A stretch of 12,531 nucleotides of DNA from Terriglobales bacterium. GTDB taxonomy: Bacteria; Acidobacteriota; Terriglobia; Terriglobales; Acidobacteriaceae. Position 1 is the stretch's first letter, and every line of letters starts with the position of its first letter. Below, one piece after another: positions 1-7,738 of the stretch. Made by a program: the position numbers and the translations under genes. The notes under the pieces are model-generated. The model was not told the origin of the DNA. It saw only the letters and a program-made list of their open reading frames with translations, and made no database searches. The stretch spans positions 1 to 12,531 of the forward strand of contig JAFAWN010000314.1 in the NCBI GenBank assembly GCA_019241735.1, read 5' to 3'.

Positions 1-628
1 CGCCGGCAATGACCAGTGTGGGGGTCACGATATTTTTCAGAAATGGCCGGTTGTCCACATCGCGCAGGGCGGAGCAGCATCCGGCATATCCGCGGGGATC
101 GGTTCCCAGCAGCAGCGATTGAATGGCAGCTGCCCAGGCGTCTTTTCGAGCCAGCGTTTCAGGGGAAAAGAATCGCTGCATCGCCATATCCACGACCGCC
201 GGCATCCCCCCGTCGAGGACGGTCTTGCGACGCATGTCCCAGTTTCCGGGCGGGCCGAATTGGGGAGAGGTGTTGGCCAACACCAGCGCGGTGAGGCGGT
301 CCGCGGCATTGATTCCCAGCCATTGTGCGATCGCGCCGCCCAGCGAGAGTCCGCAGAATGCGAACTTATCGATTTTGAGCGAATCGGCCAGGCTGAGAAC
401 GTCGCGCCCCAACTGCTCGATGGTGTAAGCATCGCCGGTAACGTCAGATGCGCCGTGGCCGCGAATGTCGTAGCGGAGAACCTGAAAATGCGGCAGCAGA
501 TCTTCGACCTGCGGCGCCCACATCCCGTGGTCGGTGCCAATCGAATGCGAGAGGACAAGCACCGGCGCGCCTTGGGTGCCCTCCAGGCGGTAAAAGGTTC
601 GGTGATCTTTGTTGGTAATGAAGGGCAT
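1..628 (-). CDS. pcaD: 3-oxoadipate enol-lactonase, partial (C-terminus beyond left edge)
   Basis: Alpha/beta hydrolase that opens 3-oxoadipate enol-lactone to 3-oxoadipate in the cytoplasmic protocatechuate branch of the beta-ketoadipate pathway. The 209 visible codons contain the oxyanion-hole segment HSIGTDHGMW (residues 28-37), the RYDIRGHGAS segment (52-61) and the nucleophile elbow GLSLGG (93-98, Ser95). They end near VTPTLVIAG, just before the expected catalytic Asp and His, so the last 50 or so residues of a typical enzyme lie off the edge. A fusion to a PcaC decarboxylase domain, known in some bacteria, cannot be excluded. The ATG lies two bases after the pcaB stop, which suggests translational coupling and one transcript. 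The assignment rests on family resemblance plus the adjacent pcaB, pcaG and pcaH genes. Other lactonases share the fold, but the context makes PcaD by far the best choice. Confidence 0.9.
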   Translation of the reverse strand, partial: MPFITNKDHRTFYRLEGTQGAPVLVLSHSIGTDHGMWAPQVEDLLPHFQVLRYDIRGHGASDVTGDAYTIEQLGRDVLSLADSLKIDKFAFCGLSLGGAIAQWLGINAADRLTALVLANTSPQFGPPGNWDMRRKTVLDGGMPAVVDMAMQRFFSPETLARKDAWAAAIQSLLLGTDPRGYAGCCSALRDVDNRPFLKNIVTPTLVIAG

Positions 629-630
629 GC

Positions 631-1992
631 TTATTCCTCTGTCTTTGCGTCTTCTTCTGTGGCCAGGAGGCGTTTGCGGAATGCTTCCGCTGAGCCCAGA
701 TATTCTTCGGGAATTTCCAATTGAGAGAGCGTCTTAGCGTCCAGCTGACCAACCACTTCAGGCATTTCACGAAGAGCGGCCACGAGCGAGATACTTTGCT
801 TCATGCTATGCAGCACCGCCTTTTCGAGCAATTTATGGGCAGTGTCGCGTCCCAACTTCTCACCCAGAAGCATGGTGGCCTTCTCGGCAAAAACTGCGCC
901 CCGGGTGGCGTCAATGTTTGCGCGCATCTTTGTTGGATGGATCGTTAACCCCTCGGCAACCTCGGCCATTGAGCCAATTGCCAGACCGGTTGCCTGGATG
1001 ACCTCAGCCACGGTCAACCATTCTGCCTGCCAACCGCCGAGCCCGCGCTCGTGCTCTTGAACCATGCCGGATAGAAAGCTGGCGACGAGAAATGGGACAC
1101 GTTGCGCTGCCGCCAGGGTCGTCATACACCCAATGGGGTTGCGCTTGTGGGGCATGGTGGAAGATCCGCCACGGCCTTGGCCTCCGGATTCGGAGGCTTC
1201 TCCTATTTCTGCCTGCATCATCAAGCTAAGATCGCGCGCCATTTTTCCCAGGCTGCCGGTCAGGACGCTGCACGCGCACATCAACCATCCCAAGCGGTCA
1301 CGCTGGGTGTGCCAGGGCGCATCGGGCACGCGAAGGTCAAGTTCTTTCGCGAGCTGTTCCGCGACTGCCATGCCTTGCTCGCCGAGGGAAGCAAGCGTGC
1401 CACTGGCGCCGCCAAACTGCAGAATCAACGCATCCGCAAAGCTGGCGGTTAGTCTCTTGCGGCCGCGCACCACGGATGCCCGCCAGGCGGCAGCCTTAAG
1501 GCCGAATGTGACGGGTGGGGCAGGCTGCATCAGGGTGCGGCCCAACATGACGGTGTTTTGATTTTCCTCAGCCAGCCGGAGTAATGCATTATCCAGGCGT
1601 TCGATGCCGGCATTCAGAATCGGCTGCGACTGCTTGAGCAGCAAGATCAGCGCGGTGTCGGCAACGTCCTGGCTGGTAGCACCCCAGTGCACGAAACCAG
1701 CGGCAGACGGATCGATCACGCGAACTGTATCAGTGAGCGCTTTTACTAGGGGGATGGACGGCGTCCCGGCGCGTTGCGCGGCCAGAGCAAGGGCGGAGCC
1801 ATTAAAGCTTCCGGGAACGCTCGCCGCCGATGCAATCACTTCCGCCGCTTTTTGTGGAAGAACACCCAGGCTCGCCTCAGCGCGGGCCAGCGCGACCTCG
1901 AATTTCAGCATCGCCTCTAGAACGGATTGGTCCGAAAAAAGCTCGGCGAGGGGCTCCGTCGTGGCCATGCTCTCGATCAACCTTACAGGCAT
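631..1992 (-). CDS. pcaB: 3-carboxy-cis,cis-muconate cycloisomerase
   Basis: This cytoplasmic enzyme of the fumarase/aspartase superfamily converts 3-carboxy-cis,cis-muconate, the product of protocatechuate 3,4-dioxygenase, to 4-carboxymuconolactone. The 453-residue length matches bacterial PcaB. Visible superfamily signatures are HWGATSQDVADT (102-113), GRTLMQPAPP (151-160) and the mobile-loop signature GSSTMPHKRNP (276-286). The start MPVRLIESMATTEPLAELFSD resembles typical PcaB N-termini, so I keep the ATG at 1992. A second in-frame ATG at 1968 has a purine-rich stretch upstream and is the only serious alternative. The gene follows pcaG after 127 bases and runs almost directly into pcaD. 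Adenylosuccinate lyase shares the fold, but the pca neighbours make that unlikely. Confidence 0.95.
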   Translation of the reverse strand: MPVRLIESMATTEPLAELFSDQSVLEAMLKFEVALARAEASLGVLPQKAAEVIASAASVPGSFNGSALALAAQRAGTPSIPLVKALTDTVRVIDPSAAGFVHWGATSQDVADTALILLLKQSQPILNAGIERLDNALLRLAEENQNTVMLGRTLMQPAPPVTFGLKAAAWRASVVRGRKRLTASFADALILQFGGASGTLASLGEQGMAVAEQLAKELDLRVPDAPWHTQRDRLGWLMCACSVLTGSLGKMARDLSLMMQAEIGEASESGGQGRGGSSTMPHKRNPIGCMTTLAAAQRVPFLVASFLSGMVQEHERGLGGWQAEWLTVAEVIQATGLAIGSMAEVAEGLTIHPTKMRANIDATRGAVFAEKATMLLGEKLGRDTAHKLLEKAVLHSMKQSISLVAALREMPEVVGQLDAKTLSQLEIPEEYLGSAEAFRKRLLATEEDAKTEE

Positions 1993-2120
1993 GAATTCAC
2001 TTCGTTCCCCTCGGAAAACCCAAGTCGGGGCGAGATGTGAGGTTCCTCATTGAAACTAACGCCGCGTTTATAGCAACCTCTTGGCACCGTCACCCGAAAC
2101 CCCTCAAAAGTTGCGCGGGA

Positions 2121-2690
2121 TTACACGTCGAAGAATACGGTTTCGGTCTCGCCTTGCAGGTGGATATCGAATCGCCACCTGCCGTCAGATGAAAGGAGAG
2201 CCATCAGGGTCTCGCGGCGATTTTTCGGTACCAGATTCAGCACCGGATCTTCCTGATTGCCAGCGTCCCCGAAAAAATACACGCGTGTGTAAAGTTGCTT
2301 CAGCAATCCGCGGCCAAAAACTGCCAGATTAAGATGCGGGGCTTGCAGCGAATTGTGGGGGCCCGGAACGCGCCCAGGTTTTATCGTCTCAAACTCGCAA
2401 CTTCCATCTCTGCGCGTTCCCATGCGGCCGAAACCGGAACAGGCGGGGTCTGCGGTGCCGGCTCGGGGATCGTCAGGATGCTTATATTTGCCCGCAGCAT
2501 CCGCCTGCCAGATTTCAATCATGGCATCGTCCAGCGGCAAGCCATCGCCATCAAAAACACGACAAGTAAGGTGCACACGTTCGCCCTTCGCCTCCGGGCC
2601 GGCAATTGTCGAGACGCAGTTTTTTCCCGCGGTAAGGCAAAAATTGAAAAAAGGGCCAACCGTCTGCGATGGGGTCAGAGAAATATTCAC
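2121..2690 (-). CDS. pcaG: protocatechuate 3,4-dioxygenase, alpha subunit
   Basis: This is the structural subunit of the (alpha-beta)n intradiol dioxygenase that cleaves protocatechuate to 3-carboxy-cis,cis-muconate. The 189 residues open with the family hallmark SLTPSQTVGPFF and contain IEIWQADAAGKY, then TIKPGRVPG and LQAPHLNLAVFGRGLL. At the position of the beta-subunit His-x-His iron ligands it has HLN, and the equivalent ligand Tyr residues are not all kept, as expected for the non-catalytic alpha chain. I choose the GTG at 2690. It overlaps the pcaH stop as GTGA, and GAGGGA sits 5 bases upstream. A longer reading frame back to 2759 would only run into pcaH coding sequence. The 2-base overlap with pcaH fits balanced, coupled translation of an equimolar complex. 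Confidence 0.93.
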   Translation of the reverse strand: MNISLTPSQTVGPFFNFCLTAGKNCVSTIAGPEAKGERVHLTCRVFDGDGLPLDDAMIEIWQADAAGKYKHPDDPRAGTADPACSGFGRMGTRRDGSCEFETIKPGRVPGPHNSLQAPHLNLAVFGRGLLKQLYTRVYFFGDAGNQEDPVLNLVPKNRRETLMALLSSDGRWRFDIHLQGETETVFFDV

Positions 2691-3424
2691 GCTATTCCCT
2701 CGAACGGGGTGGCTTGCGGGCCGCGCAGTACTATGTCGAACTTGTAGCCCAAGCCCCATTGCGGCCGGGTGGTCTCGAGATCGAACCTTGAAACCAGACG
2801 CTGCCTCGCTTTCTCATCCGGAATCGACTGAAAGATTGGATCCAATGCGAATAGAGGATCGCCCGGAAAGTACATCTGCGTGACTAACCGGGTGATGAAT
2901 GCCCGCCCGAAAATCGAGAGATGGATATGCGCCGGCCGCCAGGCATTGTAATGATTCAGCCAGGGATAAGCGCCGGGCTTGATGGTCACGAACTGATAAG
3001 CGCCATTTTCATCGGTCAGCGTGCGGCCGGCGCCGGTGAAATTCGGATCCAGCGGGGCGGGATGCTGGTCCCCGGCATGGGCGTAACGGCCCGCGGCGTT
3101 TGCCTGCCAGATTTCGATTAAGGTGTGCGGCACGGGCCGGCCATTATCGTCCAGCACCCGGCCGCTCACGATGATGCGTTCACCCAGCGGTTCTCCGGGA
3201 TGCTGACGGGTGAGATCGTTGTCGGTTTCGGCAAGTTCCGAGCCCGCGTAAAGCGGCCCCGTAATTTCAGACAAAGTATGCGGAAGAAAAACCAAAGGCT
3301 GGGAGGGCGCACGCCGAATGGTTGATTTGTAAGGCTCGTAAAGCGAATCAGGTTGAGAACCGGGCTGGGGCCGGTGGTAGGGCGTAATGACTGCTTTTGA
3401 GCCATTCTTGAGTTGCATTTGCAT
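2687..3424 (-). CDS. pcaH: protocatechuate 3,4-dioxygenase, beta subunit
   Basis: Catalytic, Fe(III)-binding subunit of protocatechuate 3,4-dioxygenase. The characteristic N-terminal region YHRPQPGSQPDSLYEPYKST is followed by RAPSQPL, IEIWQANAAGRYAH and DPNFTGAGR. Next comes GAYPWLNHYNAWRPAHIHLSIFG. By family knowledge the iron ligands are the Tyr of GRYAH, the Tyr of GAYPW and both His of AHIHL. All are present, as is the WRP arginine near the iron. The 245-residue product from ATG 3424 is close to the usual 235-240. A second ATG two codons later (3418) is equally possible. A GTG at 3472 would add 16 residues with no family resemblance. None of the three has a convincing Shine-Dalgarno sequence. 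The gene starts 72 bases after the tandem ThyX gene and overlaps pcaG. Confidence 0.94.
   Translation of the reverse strand: MQMQLKNGSKAVITPYHRPQPGSQPDSLYEPYKSTIRRAPSQPLVFLPHTLSEITGPLYAGSELAETDNDLTRQHPGEPLGERIIVSGRVLDDNGRPVPHTLIEIWQANAAGRYAHAGDQHPAPLDPNFTGAGRTLTDENGAYQFVTIKPGAYPWLNHYNAWRPAHIHLSIFGRAFITRLVTQMYFPGDPLFALDPIFQSIPDEKARQRLVSRFDLETTRPQWGLGYKFDIVLRGPQATPFEGIA
2696..2701 (-). promoter_or_regulatory. ribosome binding site deciding the pcaG start
   Basis: GAGGGA on the minus strand lies inside the last codons of pcaH, 5 bases before a GTG whose last two bases are part of the pcaH TGA stop. This supports a GTG start for pcaG at 2690 rather than the longer frame. Confidence 0.7.
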
Positions 3425-3496
3425 CCAGACTGCGGGCCAAAAAATGATAGTGCAGGGTGGAGGGTTTGTCACTCATCGTCGAAAATCGATACCGTC

Positions 3497-5107
3497 CTAC
3501 CTCTTCAGTAAATCTACCGGTTGCGCCACATCCGTCACGCGGAAATATTTTGCCAACGCCGGGTATCGCTTCGCCACCGTGACATACATCTGGTGCGCAA
3601 CTTTGCGGTAAGAAGTATGGCCGCCCAGCCCGGTGCGTAATTCCGCGATGTAAGCCGCCTCGGCGAAATCCATTTTAAAAAGGGTGCGCTTGCGGAATCC
3701 GAGGGGTATCGCGTACTGCGAACTCTCTGCAGCTTCCAGGCCGCCAGACTGCGCCAGTTTTTCGACGGCTTCCGCCGCGCCTTGCATCACCGCTCGATAA
3801 TTTTCGCCGGCCCCGGCTGGCTTAAGCTCTTCGGGGGTTTCGAAACCGTGGCGGGTGGTGAAATCCTGCGCCACCTGAATGCAGCGGCGATGACGGTGCA
3901 GGTCCCGGTAGGCGCCAATATCCATGAGGATGTCGAAGCGGAATTGCTGTCCGGCGCGAAACGTTCTTGCCATCTCGTCATGGCGGCCGCGATGGCGCAA
4001 TCCCACATCAATAATTTCACGGCGGATGGCGTCACCGGCAGCCTCCACCGCCTCACGAATCTGCCGGTAGGGATGATGGCAATGTTCGTAGATGAGCGTC
4101 GCCGCAAGTTCCACCTCCAACGGCTCGTCATCCAGCAGATCGACGACGGGAGAAGCCGCCGGTGGCAGGTCTCCCATGAACTCCGCGGCTAATTGCCGCA
4201 GTTCCCGCCGGGTGTCGGTCTCATACGGATTGGGATCGGCATACTTAACCAGAGTGGGCGCAACTCGTACATCCGCGAGCAACAACTGTTCGGCTCGCGC
4301 CGCAACATCCGGGGAGCTTTGCCGAATTTCCTCGATCAAGTCCCGCCATCGCTGATGATTGACATTGTGGGCGGGTGACAACGCAGCGGCTTTAAGGCGC
4401 CGGCCCAGATTGCGGACCTCGCTGTGAGTGTGCGACAACAGCCGCGAAACCTGGCCTTCGAGGGTGCGCGCATTGACGATTTCACCTAGAGAGGTATTGG
4501 CCGCAAGTGGCAGCAGGTACCGGGAAATATCGAAAGCGCGGGCACGAAGCGTGCGCTCATACGAGTCCTGCTTCATCTCTTCAGGCCGGGGAGTGGTGCC
4601 GGCGAGGTAGAGGAACATGCGATTGGAAAGTGATTCGTACTCGCTGAAGAGCTTCTCGATGCTTTCGCGATAGGTTGTGAGCGTCTCCCCGGAGAACGCC
4701 GGGATAAAGTAGCCGCTGGTCTTGAAATCCTGATAGCGGGTGGAGCGCTCTTGACCGTCCCAGCGCTGTTCGTCGGCCACGACAATGGCCGCGAGCATGG
4801 ACAACCGCTCGATGGCGAGCGCAATGTGCGCCAGATCGGCAATGGAACGGTGGCCGTACTGAAAATAAAATGTATTGAGGAATTTTTCCGCTTTTTGCTG
4901 GCTGATTTCCTCCAGTGACTCTTTCATGGAAAGCGCCGACCGAGAATATTTCGCCATGGCATAAGCCTGAATTTCAGGCTCCGCACCCACCACCGCGTAA
5001 ACTTCGGTCTGAGAGCCATTCCTATCGTTGCTGCTATTGGGCGCTAATGGGCTTGAGTTGGCAGCGGTGAGATTCGATTGCCCCGGCGTTTCAGTAATCT
5101 GCGGCAT
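3497..5107 (-). CDS. tandem ThyX-domain protein (FAD-dependent thymidylate synthase family)
   Basis: A 536-residue protein with two ThyX-like halves; canonical ThyX has about 220-250 residues. After a Ser/Asn-rich tail (1-34), the N half shows YGHRSIADLAH (84-94), ERSTRY (120-125), SRYLLPL (195-201) and NARTL (212-216). The C half shows YEHCHHPYRQ (340-349), FRFDILMDIGAYRDLHRHRR (389-408), QYAIPLGFRKRTLF (464-477) and ELRTGLGGHTSY (489-500). These line up by eye with the same segments of Thermotoga ThyX. Neither half keeps the whole RHRxxSxNExSxRY signature: the N half has only the ExSxRY end, the C half only RHR and the LR dUMP arginine. Canonical ThyX makes dTMP from dUMP with methylene-tetrahydrofolate and FAD; whether this form does so is not shown. 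The start lacks a clear Shine-Dalgarno, so the N-terminus is uncertain. thyX would be an over-specific symbol, so I leave it blank. Confidence 0.82.
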   Translation of the reverse strand: MPQITETPGQSNLTAANSSPLAPNSSNDRNGSQTEVYAVVGAEPEIQAYAMAKYSRSALSMKESLEEISQQKAEKFLNTFYFQYGHRSIADLAHIALAIERLSMLAAIVVADEQRWDGQERSTRYQDFKTSGYFIPAFSGETLTTYRESIEKLFSEYESLSNRMFLYLAGTTPRPEEMKQDSYERTLRARAFDISRYLLPLAANTSLGEIVNARTLEGQVSRLLSHTHSEVRNLGRRLKAAALSPAHNVNHQRWRDLIEEIRQSSPDVAARAEQLLLADVRVAPTLVKYADPNPYETDTRRELRQLAAEFMGDLPPAASPVVDLLDDEPLEVELAATLIYEHCHHPYRQIREAVEAAGDAIRREIIDVGLRHRGRHDEMARTFRAGQQFRFDILMDIGAYRDLHRHRRCIQVAQDFTTRHGFETPEELKPAGAGENYRAVMQGAAEAVEKLAQSGGLEAAESSQYAIPLGFRKRTLFKMDFAEAAYIAELRTGLGGHTSYRKVAHQMYVTVAKRYPALAKYFRVTDVAQPVDLLKR

Positions 5108-5199
5108 AGATGGATTTAGTCGACGCGCTGCTTCCGGATGAAAAGGAATCTTACTTCTGGTGACAGGGGTTGAGCAATTGGCTGGGTAATTAGTTACAA

Positions 5200-5925
5200 C
5201 TACCTTCTGCTTGCGGCCAGGATTTTTTCCACGCGCCGCAAATCCTCTTCGGTATCGACTCCAATGGTGTCAAAAGGAGTTTCGCCGACGCGGATCGGAA
5301 TGCGGTTCTCCAGAAACCTCAATTGCTCCAGCCGTTCGGCGCGCTCGAGTGACGATTCAGGCAACCGCACGAACTGATCGAGCGCCGGCTTGCGGTATCC
5401 GTAGAAGCCGAGATGCTTGAAGACGCTGCGGCTTCCGCCGTCACGATTAAAAGGAAGCGAGGCGCGGGAAAAGTAAAGCGCGTTGCCGTCCGCCGCCGTC
5501 ACCACTTTCACGGCATTGGCATTGTCAAAATCTTCCGCAGCCGCGGGAGTTTTCAACGTTCCTACGGGAACTTCCGGATCTTTCATCACCTCCAACAGTG
5601 CCTCGATATGCTCTCTTCGGACCAGGGGTTCGTCTCCTTGAATATTCAGGTAAATATCAGCGGCTATATTCTGTGCAATTTCATGCACGCGCTCGGTGCC
5701 ACTGCGGTGGGTCGAAGAGGTCATTTGCACCCTCCAACCTCGCGCCCGGCACAAATCTGCAATTTCTGTGGCATCGGTGGCGATGAGTATATCGTCGAGA
5801 AGAGAACAGGATCGTACGGCGGTGTAAACATGCGCAATCAGGGGCTCGCCGCCGATCTCGCGCAACATCTTTCGAGGCAGCCGTGTGGATGCGAGGCGCG
5901 CGGGAATGACGGCAACAGTTTTCAT
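5200..5925 (-). CDS. kdsB: 3-deoxy-manno-octulosonate cytidylyltransferase (CMP-Kdo synthetase)
   Basis: Activates Kdo with CTP to CMP-Kdo for attachment to lipid A in LPS inner-core synthesis; cytoplasmic and Mg-dependent. The 241 residues match the family length. Motifs in order are the nucleotide-binding PARLASTRLPRK (8-19), LIATDATEI (47-55), HRSGTERV (73-80), QGDEPL (96-101), NAVKVV (137-142), LYFSRASLP (150-158), KHLGFYGYR (170-178), ERLEQLR (197-203) and GVDTEEDL (222-229). These correspond one by one to E. coli KdsB. The ATG at 5925 has AGGGA four bases upstream. The gene lies 39 bases after the alpha/beta hydrolase and 92 bases before the tandem ThyX gene. Its presence implies a Kdo-containing outer membrane. 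The product is unlikely to be CMP-sialate or CMP-legionaminate synthetase, because the segments match KdsB throughout. Confidence 0.95.
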   Translation of the reverse strand: MKTVAVIPARLASTRLPRKMLREIGGEPLIAHVYTAVRSCSLLDDILIATDATEIADLCRARGWRVQMTSSTHRSGTERVHEIAQNIAADIYLNIQGDEPLVRREHIEALLEVMKDPEVPVGTLKTPAAAEDFDNANAVKVVTAADGNALYFSRASLPFNRDGGSRSVFKHLGFYGYRKPALDQFVRLPESSLERAERLEQLRFLENRIPIRVGETPFDTIGVDTEEDLRRVEKILAASRR

Positions 5926-5929
5926 TGCG

Positions 5930-5934
5930 TCCCT
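5930..5934 (-). promoter_or_regulatory. ribosome binding site of kdsB
   Basis: AGGGA on the minus strand sits four bases upstream of the kdsB ATG at 5925 and supports that start. Confidence 0.55.
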
Positions 5935-5964
5935 AGTTTACCCGCCCGCGCTGTTCACCTCACG

Positions 5965-7596
5965 CTAGAGCCCGTATTTAAAACAGAAACGAATGCTGTT
6001 CTGTGTGGCATCGTCGGAGGGGAAGTTGCCGTGCTTGTGAGACATCGACCGGAACCCGTCGTCTGGCAGTTTAGAGTTGGGGGAGAGAACGCGAACAAAT
6101 TTTGACCGGGTTGGGGGAGGAGCGGCCGCAAAACGTTGTCGAATCTGCTCAACCGTCGGATAGTCGGTGGCGTTGAAAACGGCCGTCTCGGCATAGAAGC
6201 GGTCCATGCCTAGCAGCGGCATATCACTACGATCAAATGCATGCGCACCAGTTCCAGTAATTCCAAAATCTTCGCAAATTCCCGAAACCAGGTAGAGCAG
6301 CGATCTGGGATAGACGTTGCCCAATATCGATGTATCCGCGTTGCCGTAATCTCGCGACATCAAGTGGTCTTCCCGCTCGGTGGCGTCATTCATCTGGAAG
6401 ATTCGAATCCCGCGCACCCGTTTCGCGTAATTGGCAGCGTAGAAATCCATCGTGCAAGCGGGGGCCATAAGAATAATGTCGAACTCGGTGGCGTTGTCTC
6501 GCCGGGCATTCAGCATTTGATCGGCATGCCGCAGGAAGTTCCCAATGTATACGGCACCCGTGCTGTGCCCTACGAGAGTGATTGGGGTTTCGGGCTTTTC
6601 TTCTAGCAGCTCACACAATTCTTCAAGGACTGCCGTTCCACCATATATAGAGCTGTCGGCGCCGAAGGCGTGCTCGGTTTCCTGTTTCATCTTCTGCCAG
6701 ATGAAGGTTGCGGCATCAGCCACATATAGCGCCCGCAGAATTTCCTCCACGATGGTGCAGGTCATGCCATGATCACGCCGAGCGCGGAAGCGCCGGACGC
6801 AATTAGTAAGCACCGGGACCGAAGCCTTGGCAACTGCCCAAGCCGCCTTGACCGCACTGACAGGGTCAAAGGGCAGCGTCTCCATTCTGCATCCGCTACC
6901 TGGATTGGTTGGGTTCGACTGTGCGTAAGCGCCGCGGATCGCGGAGATAACTTCCGGCGAGAGATAAGTCCGGGGAGACAACTGCGAGAGCCCCCGGAGG
7001 GCAGGCTCCGACAGCAAACTATCAATCGATCGCGAGGTGCGGGCGATGGCCGCGGCCTCGTGCTGAATCAGTTCATCATCTTTAATCGCGTTCATGAAGT
7101 TCGCAATGTCGGCATCGCTCAAGATCATTTGTCCGGAGGGCTGCAAATCGAGAGCTTTCAGCTTCATTTCGCTGTCCCCGGTGTTGCTGCTGCCCCCAGA
7201 AAGTTTTGGAGATATGACGTCGGTCGCATGGAGCGCCACTTGCCTGAAGACTGGCTCTGCAAATATCAGCGGAAGCTGGTGCGACAATACGTCGAAAAAA
7301 CCTGACTCCCAGATAAAGAACAGCGGAAACACGAAGTCTTTGTAGGCGTCATAGTGGCGCGCTGCCTCGAGAGTGCCTGTGGATTTATCCACCAGCCCGC
7401 CGTGAAAAAAAAGTGCCAGGCGCGGGGTTGCAGTCTGGTCCCGAAAGGCCCGGAAGGTCTTAGCGACGTTGTCGCGCGACATGTGCTCATCTGGGTCGTA
7501 TTTTCCGTCCTGCAGATAAAGAACATTAACCGGCGGCGCTGGGGGAGGTTCGGGGGCCGAGAAAGCTCCAAGGTTTAGGGCGGGATTGAACGGCAT
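5965..7596 (-). CDS. uncharacterised large alpha/beta hydrolase (GHSTG serine hydrolase)
   Basis: A 543-residue protein I do not recognise as a named enzyme. Numbered from the chosen ATG, an early strand LALFFHGGL (60-68) looks like an oxyanion-hole segment and is followed by FPLFFIWESGFFD (about 90-102). A long insertion of about 240 residues with no clear motif comes next. TPITLVGHSTG (337-347) is a canonical nucleophile elbow with Ser345, and a following strand FDIILMAP fits the fold. The triad His might be in the C-terminal SMSHKHGNF; this is inference. The N-terminus is Pro-rich with no signal peptide or membrane segment, so it is probably cytoplasmic. I prefer ATG 7596 over the GTG at 7608, because GTGAGG lies 6 bases before that ATG and contains the GTG. 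It precedes kdsB by 39 bases, but nothing links it to LPS. Lipase, esterase, thioesterase or peptidase activity are all possible. Confidence 0.72.
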   Translation of the reverse strand: MPFNPALNLGAFSAPEPPPAPPVNVLYLQDGKYDPDEHMSRDNVAKTFRAFRDQTATPRLALFFHGGLVDKSTGTLEAARHYDAYKDFVFPLFFIWESGFFDVLSHQLPLIFAEPVFRQVALHATDVISPKLSGGSSNTGDSEMKLKALDLQPSGQMILSDADIANFMNAIKDDELIQHEAAAIARTSRSIDSLLSEPALRGLSQLSPRTYLSPEVISAIRGAYAQSNPTNPGSGCRMETLPFDPVSAVKAAWAVAKASVPVLTNCVRRFRARRDHGMTCTIVEEILRALYVADAATFIWQKMKQETEHAFGADSSIYGGTAVLEELCELLEEKPETPITLVGHSTGAVYIGNFLRHADQMLNARRDNATEFDIILMAPACTMDFYAANYAKRVRGIRIFQMNDATEREDHLMSRDYGNADTSILGNVYPRSLLYLVSGICEDFGITGTGAHAFDRSDMPLLGMDRFYAETAVFNATDYPTVEQIRQRFAAAPPPTRSKFVRVLSPNSKLPDDGFRSMSHKHGNFPSDDATQNSIRFCFKYGL

Positions 7597-7602
7597 CGCA
7601 AA

Positions 7603-7608
7603 CCTCAC
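7603..7608 (-). promoter_or_regulatory. ribosome binding site deciding the hydrolase start
   Basis: GTGAGG on the minus strand lies 6 bases before ATG 7596. The first three bases of this site are the only upstream in-frame start candidate (GTG 7608), so ATG 7596 is the better start. Confidence 0.55.
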
Positions 7609-7738
7609 TCGCGCAAGCGATATAGGCCTAATTCAGGTGGCGGTTGCTGTCTATATCACGAGTCAGGGGAAAAACGGCGCACGGAGAGTGCATTTTCGAA
7701 AAAACGGAATGCGGCGGGCGACACTGGTCTTACCAAAA

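Noticed and set aside
119..724. A 201-codon plus-strand open frame at the left end
   Set aside because: It is the antisense of pcaD and the end of pcaB, whose minus-strand products carry clear family motifs. GC-rich coding sequence commonly leaves such frames open.
1993..2120. The 128 bases between pcaG and pcaB, with a 6-bp inverted repeat GAGGTT/AACCTC (2039-2044 and 2075-2080) and a TATAAA-like hexamer
   Set aside because: The inverted repeat has a 30-base spacer and no T-run. The hexamer has no properly spaced -35. I see no gene, terminator or convincing internal promoter here.
3349..3476. A 42-codon minus-strand reading frame from ATG 3476 overlapping the pcaH start in another frame
   Set aside because: No ribosome binding site, no recognisable product, and its 3' two thirds are the other frame of pcaH. 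It could be a leader peptide but nothing supports it.
5148..5177. Possible promoter for the tandem ThyX gene: TTGCTC, 18 bases, TAAGAT on the minus strand
   Set aside because: Both hexamers deviate from consensus and the spacing is at the long end. It is plausible given the 92-base gap but too weak to annotate.
7597..7738. The 142 bases between the HD gene and the hydrolase, including the 10-bp palindrome TTTTCGAAAA (7693-7702)
   Set aside because: A promoter for the hydrolase is expected here, but no hexamer pair is convincing. A single AT-rich palindrome of this size can occur by chance.
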